From contig JANYAW010000330.1 of assembly GCA_025361105.1 (NCBI GenBank), positions 1-39,036 of the forward strand: 39,036 nt of DNA, given 5' to 3'. Made by a program: the position numbers and the translations under genes. This stretch comes from Rhodocyclaceae bacterium (GTDB lineage Bacteria > Pseudomonadota > Gammaproteobacteria > Burkholderiales > Rhodocyclaceae). Below the pieces are notes generated by a model. That model was given only the letters and a program-made list of their open reading frames with translations. It had not been told where the DNA came from and searched no databases. This document shows, in pieces, positions 33,566 through 39,036 of the stretch (the first letter of the stretch is position 1; each line of letters starts with the position of its first letter).

Positions 33566-35413
33566 TTACTTAAGTTGGCTTAAATCCCGTACCGCCCCGG
33601 TATCGGCTGAGGTGGTCATCGCAGCATAGGCCATCAGCGCCATCGAGACTTCGCGCTGCCGATTTGCTGGCTTCCAGGCTGTCGTGCCACGCGCGATCAT
33701 GGCTTGACGGCGTGTCGCCAGCACCAACTGATCGACTGCTAAATGAATCGTACGATTCGGGATGTCGATTTCTATCGCGTCGCCTTCTTCGACCAAGGCA
33801 ATAGTGCCGCCCGCTGCCGCTTCTGGCGACACATGGCCAATGGCAAGGCCAGAGGTGCCGCCGGAAAAGCGGCCGTCAGTGAGTAGCGCGCAGACTTTGC
33901 CCAAGCCCTTGGATTTCAAATAGGAGGTTGGGTAAAGCATCTCTTGCATGCCTGGCCCGCCTTTGGGACCTTCATAACGAACGACGACCACGTCGCCGGC
34001 GATAATTTCGTCGGCGAGGATTTTTTCTACGGCTTCTTCCTGCGATTCGCACACGCGTGCACGGCCGGTGAATTTGAGTATCGATTCATCGACCCCGGCG
34101 GTTTTGACGATGCAGCCTTTTTCGGCGATGTTGCCGGACAGCACAGCCAAGCCGCCATCTTTTGAATACGCGTTGGCCTGATTTCGAATGCAGCCATTGA
34201 CACGATCCAAATCCAGCTTGGGAAAACGTCTTTCCTGTGAAAACGCGACTTGCGTCGGCACACCACCGGGTGCAGCGCGATAAAAGTCTGTCACGGTCGA
34301 GTCGTTTGTAGTCGCCACATCCCACTGCGCCAGCGCGTCAGCCATCGTTTTGCTGTGCACAGTATACGTGTCCGTATGCAGCAAACCCGCACGGTTTATT
34401 TCGGCTAACAACGCCATGATGCCGCCGGCGCGATGCACGTCTTCCATATGATATTTCTGCGTCGCCGGTGCCACCTTGGCCAAGCAGGGAATCTTGCGCG
34501 ATAAACGGTCAATATCTTGCATGGTGAAATTGACTTTGGCTTCGTGCGCGGCGGCCAACAAATGCAACACCGTATTGGTCGATCCACCCATGGAAATATC
34601 TAGCGCAACGGCGTTTTCAAACGCCTCGAAACTCGCAATCGAACGTGGCAACACTGATGCATCGTCCTGTTCGTAATAGCGTTTTGCCAAATCAACCACG
34701 ATCCGTCCGGCACTCAAGAAAAGTTGCTTGCGATCTGCATGTGTGGCTAACAATGAGCCGTTGCCGGGTAAGGACAAACCCAGCGCTTCGGTCAAACAAT
34801 TCATCGAGTTCGCGGTAAACATGCCCGAACACGAACCACAAGTCGGGCAGGCAGAACGTTCCATCGCGGCGACATCGGCATCGCTGTTTTTACTATCGGC
34901 CGATTCAACCATCGCGTCGACCAAATCGACCATGCGATATTCGCCATGCCATTTCACTTTGCCCGCTTCCATTGGGCCGCCGGAAACGAACACCGTCGGG
35001 ATGTTGATGCGCAATGCCGCCATCAACATCCCCGGCGTAATTTTGTCGCAATTGGAAATGCATACCATCGCATCGGCACAATGCGCATTGACCATGTACT
35101 CCACCGAATCAGCAATCAGCTCGCGGCTGGGCAAGCTGTACAACATCCCGCCATGACCCATCGCGATGCCGTCGTCGACCGCAATGGTGTTGAACTCTTT
35201 GGCCACGCCGCCCGCGTCTTCAATTTCACGGGCGACCAATTGACCCAAATCTTTCAGATGTACATGTCCCGGGACAAATTGGGTAAAGGAATTGACCACC
35301 GCGATGATGGGCTTGTCAAAATCACCATCCTTCATGCCCGTCGCCCGCCACAAAGCGCGTGCGCCCGCCATGTTGCGGCCGTGAGTGGTAGTACGAGAAC
35401 GATAGACAGGCAT
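33566..35413 (-). CDS. ilvD: Dihydroxy-acid dehydratase
   Basis: 615 residues; it dehydrates 2,3-dihydroxy-3-methylbutanoate and its homologue in valine and isoleucine synthesis, and carries an Fe-S cluster. Visible are VNSFTQFVPGHVHLKDLG, the signature NCDKITPGMLMA, and CPTCGSCSGMFTANSMNC, and SGLAIGHVSPEAAAGG near the end. A repeat copy near the C-terminus is read as DQLVLATRRQ, replacing the usual segment without adding length as far as I can recall. It is a single gene, divergent from the PatB-like gene. Confidence 0.96.
   Translation of the reverse strand: MPVYRSRTTTHGRNMAGARALWRATGMKDGDFDKPIIAVVNSFTQFVPGHVHLKDLGQLVAREIEDAGGVAKEFNTIAVDDGIAMGHGGMLYSLPSRELIADSVEYMVNAHCADAMVCISNCDKITPGMLMAALRINIPTVFVSGGPMEAGKVKWHGEYRMVDLVDAMVESADSKNSDADVAAMERSACPTCGSCSGMFTANSMNCLTEALGLSLPGNGSLLATHADRKQLFLSAGRIVVDLAKRYYEQDDASVLPRSIASFEAFENAVALDISMGGSTNTVLHLLAAAHEAKVNFTMQDIDRLSRKIPCLAKVAPATQKYHMEDVHRAGGIMALLAEINRAGLLHTDTYTVHSKTMADALAQWDVATTNDSTVTDFYRAAPGGVPTQVAFSQERRFPKLDLDRVNGCIRNQANAYSKDGGLAVLSGNIAEKGCIVKTAGVDESILKFTGRARVCESQEEAVEKILADEIIAGDVVVVRYEGPKGGPGMQEMLYPTSYLKSKGLGKVCALLTDGRFSGGTSGLAIGHVSPEAAAGGTIALVEEGDAIEIDIPNRTIHLAVDQLVLATRRQAMIARGTTAWKPANRQREVSMALMAYAAMTTSADTGAVRDLSQLK
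33707..33730 (+). repeat. Compact dispersed repeat, copy 10 (inside a gene)
   Basis: Matches the consensus at 23 of 24 positions. In ilvD it is read as QLVLATRR, the fourth reading frame seen for this family. Confidence 0.8.
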
Positions 35414-35482
35414 GACAGCTCCGATGTATTACAGTGAGGTTAGACCGATTTTAGCGTGGCATGGCGCGGCTAAAATCAAACC

Positions 35483-36631
35483 ATGAATTCTCCCTTCGAC
35501 CAATCCCACAACCACCTCGCTTGGCATTCGTCCAAATGGGAAAAATATCGCGGCACCGACATCATTCCCTTGTGGGTGGCCGATATGGATTTCGCCGCGC
35601 CACCGGCATTGCAAGCGGCGCTTGCCGCGCATGTCGAGCATGGCGTTTTTGGCTACACCCGTGTGCCACGCAATTTGCCACATGTAACCGTGGAATATTT
35701 GCAGCGGCACTACGATTGGGCAATCGATGACGCCTCGCTAGTATGGCTGCCGGGCTTGGTACTCGGCATCAATTTAGCGGTGCGCGCGGTATGCGCCGAG
35801 GGCGACGCCTACGCGACATTCACGCCCGTCTATCCGCCGTTTTTAGACGCCGCAAAACACCAACAGCGTGGTTTGATTGCCTTGCCCTTGATCACCATGG
35901 TCAATGACGCCATGGATTTCCGCATTGATTTTGTGGCGCTGGAAAGCAGCCTCAGTGCCAATCCGCAAACACGACTGTTGTTGATTTGTCATCCGCATAA
36001 TCCGGTCGGCAAAGCCTGGTCGGCGGACGAACTGCGGCAACTCGGTGCCATCGCGGTGCGCCACGATTTGATCATTTGTAGCGATGAAGTGCATTGCGAT
36101 TTGATATTGGATGCCGCACAGCGACATCTGCCATTTGCGCTGGCAAACCCTGAATTGGCGGCGCGCACCATCACCCTGATGGGCATGGGCAAAACCTACA
36201 ACATCGCTGGTTTGGGTGTGGCATTTGCAGTGATTGAAGACGCAACGCTACGCGAAAAATTTCACGCCGCGATGACGCATTTGGTGCCGGATATCAATGC
36301 CTTTGGCTACACCGCGATGCTCGCCGCACTGACTGAATGCGAGCCATGGCGACAAGAATTACTGGCTTATTTGCGCGTTAATCGTGATTGCGTTATTGCG
36401 ACGATGCAACGCTTAAAGATTGCAGTAACACGTGTTGAGGCGACCTATTTGGCGTGGCTGGATTGCCGACATATTCCCGATGCACACCGGTTTTTTGAAC
36501 AGCACGGCGTGGGTCTATCGAACGGTGCGCCGTTTGGTGCGGCGGGATTTTTGCGACTGAATTTTGCTTGTCCGCGCAGCGTGTTAAATGAAGCACTCTT
36601 GCGCATGGAGCAATCTCTCGCGCCGATTTAA
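35483..36631 (+). CDS. PatB/MalY-like PLP-dependent aminotransferase (C-S lyase)
   Basis: 382 residues of fold-type I. The start NHLAWHSSKWEKYRGTDIIPLWVADMDF is typical of PatB/MalY cystathionine beta-lyase-like proteins. LICHPHNPVGKAW is present, and the PLP lysine lies in GMGKTYNIAGL (Lys237). Members cleave cystathionine or other C-S bonds, or act as regulators as in MalY; the substrate is unproven. The stop codon TAA overlaps the first base of a repeat copy, which leads straight to lgt. Confidence 0.88.
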   Translation: MNSPFDQSHNHLAWHSSKWEKYRGTDIIPLWVADMDFAAPPALQAALAAHVEHGVFGYTRVPRNLPHVTVEYLQRHYDWAIDDASLVWLPGLVLGINLAVRAVCAEGDAYATFTPVYPPFLDAAKHQQRGLIALPLITMVNDAMDFRIDFVALESSLSANPQTRLLLICHPHNPVGKAWSADELRQLGAIAVRHDLIICSDEVHCDLILDAAQRHLPFALANPELAARTITLMGMGKTYNIAGLGVAFAVIEDATLREKFHAAMTHLVPDINAFGYTAMLAALTECEPWRQELLAYLRVNRDCVIATMQRLKIAVTRVEATYLAWLDCRHIPDAHRFFEQHGVGLSNGAPFGAAGFLRLNFACPRSVLNEALLRMEQSLAPI

Positions 36632-36654
36632 CGGCGTGTTACCAGCACCAACTG
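36631..36654 (+). repeat. Compact dispersed repeat, copy 11 (stop codon/leader)
   Basis: Matches the consensus at 23 of 24 positions. Its first base is the final A of the PatB-like gene's TAA stop, and the copy fills most of the 34-base gap up to the lgt start. Confidence 0.85.
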
Positions 36655-36665
36655 ATGGAATTGAA

Positions 36666-37463
36666 ATGCTAATCCACCCACAATTTGACCCCATCGCCAT
36701 TCAACTCGGCCCACTCGCCATACGCTGGTACGGCTTGATGTATTTGGCCGCCTTCCTGAGTTTTCTGTGGCTGGGCAAGCGTCGCGCACAAGCGCAATCT
36801 TGGCATGGGATTACTGTGCCGGATGTCGATGACATGCTGTTCTACGGCGTGCTGGGGGTGATTCTCGGTGGGCGCCTCGGCGAGGTGATTTTCTATCAGC
36901 CGGAATATTTCCTCGCGCATCCAAGTGAAATTCTCGCCGTGTGGAAAGGTGGCATGAGCTTTCACGGTGGTTTTTTAGGTGTGCTGTTCGCGATGGCACT
37001 GTGGGCAAAAAAACACGGCAAGACGTTTTTCCAAGTCACCGATTTCATCGCACCACTAGTACCCTTGGGTTTGATGACTGGCCGTATCGGCAACTTCATC
37101 AACGGCGAACTGTGGGGTCGGGTTGCCGATGCTTCATTGCCGTGGGCGATGGTTTTTCCATACGTTGACGCGCAACCGCGTCACCCCTCGCCACTGTATC
37201 AGGCGCTCGGCGAAGGTTTGTTGCTGTTCATTATCCTGTGGTGGTTTTCCAGCACCAATCGAAAATCCGGCACACACGGCGCGGTGTCGGGAATGTTCCT
37301 CGTCGGCTACGGCAGCCTGCGTTTCATCGCCGAATATTTCCGCGAACCCGATCACGGAATTTTCGGTATTTCGTATGTCGTCAGCATGGGGCAATGGCTG
37401 AGCTTGCCGATGGTGTTGGTAGGAATTTATTTGCTCTTGCGGCGAACACCCGTTGACGCCTGA
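36666..37463 (+). CDS. lgt: Prolipoprotein diacylglyceryl transferase
   Basis: 265 residues, an inner-membrane enzyme that attaches diacylglyceryl to the lipobox cysteine of lipoproteins (LptM above is such a substrate class). Seven hydrophobic segments are visible, and the signature GRIGNFINGELWGR (about 139-152). MLIHPQFDPIAIQLGPLAIRWYGLMY is the family start and fixes the ATG at 36666; the upstream part of the reading frame translates the repeat. Only a weak TGGAA ribosome site is seen (36654-36658). Confidence 0.95.
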   Translation: MLIHPQFDPIAIQLGPLAIRWYGLMYLAAFLSFLWLGKRRAQAQSWHGITVPDVDDMLFYGVLGVILGGRLGEVIFYQPEYFLAHPSEILAVWKGGMSFHGGFLGVLFAMALWAKKHGKTFFQVTDFIAPLVPLGLMTGRIGNFINGELWGRVADASLPWAMVFPYVDAQPRHPSPLYQALGEGLLLFIILWWFSSTNRKSGTHGAVSGMFLVGYGSLRFIAEYFREPDHGIFGISYVVSMGQWLSLPMVLVGIYLLLRRTPVDA

Positions 37464-37473
37464 ATCAACGCGC

Positions 37474-38334
37474 TCAGCGAAACACCACCGTCTTATTCCC
37501 ATGCAGTAACACGCGATCTTCGAGGTGATAGCGCAAGCCGCGCGCAAGCACGGTTTTTTCTATATCTTTGCCATAGCGTACGATATCTTCGACCGCGTCC
37601 GAGTGGTCAATGCGAATCACATCTTGTTCAATGATTGGGCCTTCGTCGAGCGCTTCGGTGACGTAATGGCAGGTGGCGCCGATGAGTTTGACGCCACGTG
37701 TGTAGGCCTGATGGTATGGTTTGGCACCGACGAAGCTGGGCAAAAATGAATGGTGGATGTTGATGATGCGTCCCGGATAGGTCGCGCAAAAATCTGCTGG
37801 AAGAATTTGCATATAGCGCGCCAAAACAATTGTGTCTGCCTTGCCGACATCAACAATTTTCCGGATTTCATCGAATGCGGTTTGCTTGTCAGCGGCCAAT
37901 ACCGGCACATGATGGAAGGGTATGCCGTGCCATTCGACCACACCTTGAAAGTTGAGATGATTTGAAATCACCGCGACGATGTCGCTGTTCAATTCGTTCG
38001 ATTGCCAACGCGCCAGCAAATCATATAGACAATGTTCTTGTTGACTGACCATCACCACCACGCGCTTTTTTTCCGCCGAATCGGTGATGCGCCAATCCAT
38101 TTTCAGTTCGGCGGCGAGTGGCGCAAAGCGCTGACGAAATTCATCAACACCAAACGCTAGCGAATCGGCACGCACTTCGATGCGCATGAAATAACGCTGA
38201 TCAATATCATCTGCGTGAAAGCTCGATTCAAGCAGCCAACCTTGGTGTTCAGCGATGAAGGCGGTGACGCGACTGATGATGCCGACTTGATCGGGACAAG
38301 AGGCGACCAGCGTGTAAAAGCGCGCCTTGTGCAT
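37474..38334 (-). CDS. purU: Formyltetrahydrofolate deformylase
   Basis: 286 residues: an N-terminal ACT domain (about 5-85) and a C-terminal formyltransferase-like domain with the active-site stretch INIHHSFLPSF (Asn192, His194 region), and GATCHYVTEALDEGPIIEQD. It hydrolyses 10-formyl-THF to formate and THF, balancing one-carbon units for purine synthesis. Its start overlaps the thrH stop by one base (TGATG), so the two are coupled. Confidence 0.95.
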   Translation of the reverse strand: MHKARFYTLVASCPDQVGIISRVTAFIAEHQGWLLESSFHADDIDQRYFMRIEVRADSLAFGVDEFRQRFAPLAAELKMDWRITDSAEKKRVVVMVSQQEHCLYDLLARWQSNELNSDIVAVISNHLNFQGVVEWHGIPFHHVPVLAADKQTAFDEIRKIVDVGKADTIVLARYMQILPADFCATYPGRIINIHHSFLPSFVGAKPYHQAYTRGVKLIGATCHYVTEALDEGPIIEQDVIRIDHSDAVEDIVRYGKDIEKTVLARGLRYHLEDRVLLHGNKTVVFR

Positions 38335-38942
38335 CAGATGCGTTTTGATGCTTTGTCAATTTCGGCACGCATTTCGGTGTAGCTTAACGCGATGGGGAAC
38401 TGTGGAAATTCGGCAATCACGTTTTGTGGCGGATGAAACAAAATTCCCGCATGCGCTTCACTCAACATCGCGGTGTCGTTGTAAGAATCACCCGCTGCGA
38501 TGACTTTGTAGTTGAGTTCTTTGAAGCGCTGCACGGCTTCCTTCTTTTGGTTGGGCATGCGCAAGTGGTAGTCGACCACGAAGCCCGCAGCATCTGTTTC
38601 CAGCTTATGACAAAACAATGTCGGCATGCCCAAGTGCGCCATCAAAGGCATGGCGAATTCGTAATACGTATCCGACAAAATAATGACCTGGAAATCGCAT
38701 CGTAATTCATCCAAAAATTCACTCGCGCCGGGCATCGGACGCATGTCGCCAATCACGGCTTGAATATCGGGCAGACCGAGTTTGTGCTGGCGCAAAAGAT
38801 TCAAACGGAATTTCATCAAGCTGTCGTAATTCGGCTCATCACGGGTAGTACGACGTAGCTCTGGAATTCCCGTGCGTTCGGAAAACTCTATCCAGATTTC
38901 GGGAACCAGGACACCTTCAAGATCAAGACAAACTAGTTGCAC
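38334..38942 (-). CDS. thrH: ThrH-type phosphoserine phosphatase/homoserine kinase
   Basis: 202 residues, HAD fold. The N-terminal VCLDLEGVLVPEIWIEFSERTGI matches ThrH (Asp7 nucleophile; DLEG in place of the usual DxD). Further motifs are IILSDTYYEFAMPLM and AGDSYNDTAML. In Pseudomonas, ThrH dephosphorylates phosphoserine and can transfer the phosphate to homoserine. The start is GTG at 38942, preceded by GGAGAA at good spacing; the longer reading frame adds 12 residues. It is co-transcribed with purU. Confidence 0.9.
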   Translation of the reverse strand: MQLVCLDLEGVLVPEIWIEFSERTGIPELRRTTRDEPNYDSLMKFRLNLLRQHKLGLPDIQAVIGDMRPMPGASEFLDELRCDFQVIILSDTYYEFAMPLMAHLGMPTLFCHKLETDAAGFVVDYHLRMPNQKKEAVQRFKELNYKVIAAGDSYNDTAMLSEAHAGILFHPPQNVIAEFPQFPIALSYTEMRAEIDKASKRI

Positions 38943-39036
38943 GAGCGTTCTCCAGTTTCGGCTATGGTACGGCGGCAAGGTTTAGCGCCACGACCAAATT
39001 TTACTGGTGTCGTGCCGGTCGGTGGGCCTAGGAACG

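Noticed and set aside
37248..37262. CCAGCACCAATC in lgt as a repeat copy
   Set aside because: Only the right end is similar, and the encoded FSSTNRKSG can be ordinary Lgt loop sequence.

Overview
The window looks like a stretch of a betaproteobacterial chromosome, probably Burkholderiales or a close relative. The evidence is the gene set: a PTS-Ntr/sigma-54 block (rpoN, hpf, ptsN, hprK), a giant DUF3683-type FAD/Fe-S oxidoreductase, the DUF971-ubiE-Tim44-ubiJ group, a PsiF-repeat protein, cytochrome c4 and a ThrH-type phosphatase. GC content is moderate and even by eye. Genes are packed tightly on both strands. I saw no rRNA, tRNA, CRISPR array, prophage or intact insertion sequence.

Layout. 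1-462 is non-coding and repeat-rich. 463-7168 carries fumC, a convergent MATE exporter and the 1268-residue DUF3683 oxidoreductase. 7163-8426 (minus) holds a small sulfotransferase-like protein and an LTXXQ periplasmic protein. 8704-11455 (minus) is DUF971-ubiE-Tim44-ubiJ, which supplies ubiquinone. 11578-14663 (plus) is phoB-phoR plus an alpha/beta hydrolase. 14660-17197 (minus) is a HIT protein, a large PilZ-like protein and PsiF. 17300-24514 (minus) is a long same-strand run read as pgpA, pncC, recA, recX, lptB, rpoN, hpf, ptsN, hprK. 24739-25494 (plus) is a TPR membrane protein with a good LexA-like box upstream. 25514-31214 (minus) is lptM-lysA followed at once by an RND efflux pair. 31285-32386 (plus) is cyaY and cytochrome c4. 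32573-35413 (minus) is a small cytochrome c, a lone CheY and ilvD. 35483-37463 (plus) is a PatB/MalY-like aminotransferase and lgt. 37474-38942 (minus) is thrH-purU.

The genes themselves are mostly ordinary housekeeping functions: TCA cycle, quinone and amino-acid biosynthesis, phosphate sensing, nitrogen-PTS regulation, envelope assembly, SOS recombination and electron transfer.

The unusual feature is a dispersed repeat family running through the whole window. Its compact form is 24 bp (ACGGCGTG, TCAC, then CAGCACCAACTG). I found 11 compact copies, one copy split by a 23-bp hairpin, and two 93-bp forms with the same ends and two internal hairpins that show compensatory base changes. Seven of the 14 copies lie inside open genes, read in four different frames, where they encode linkers, loops or a C-terminus. 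This looks like a modular, gene-tolerated, mobile-like repeat that I do not recognise as a named family.
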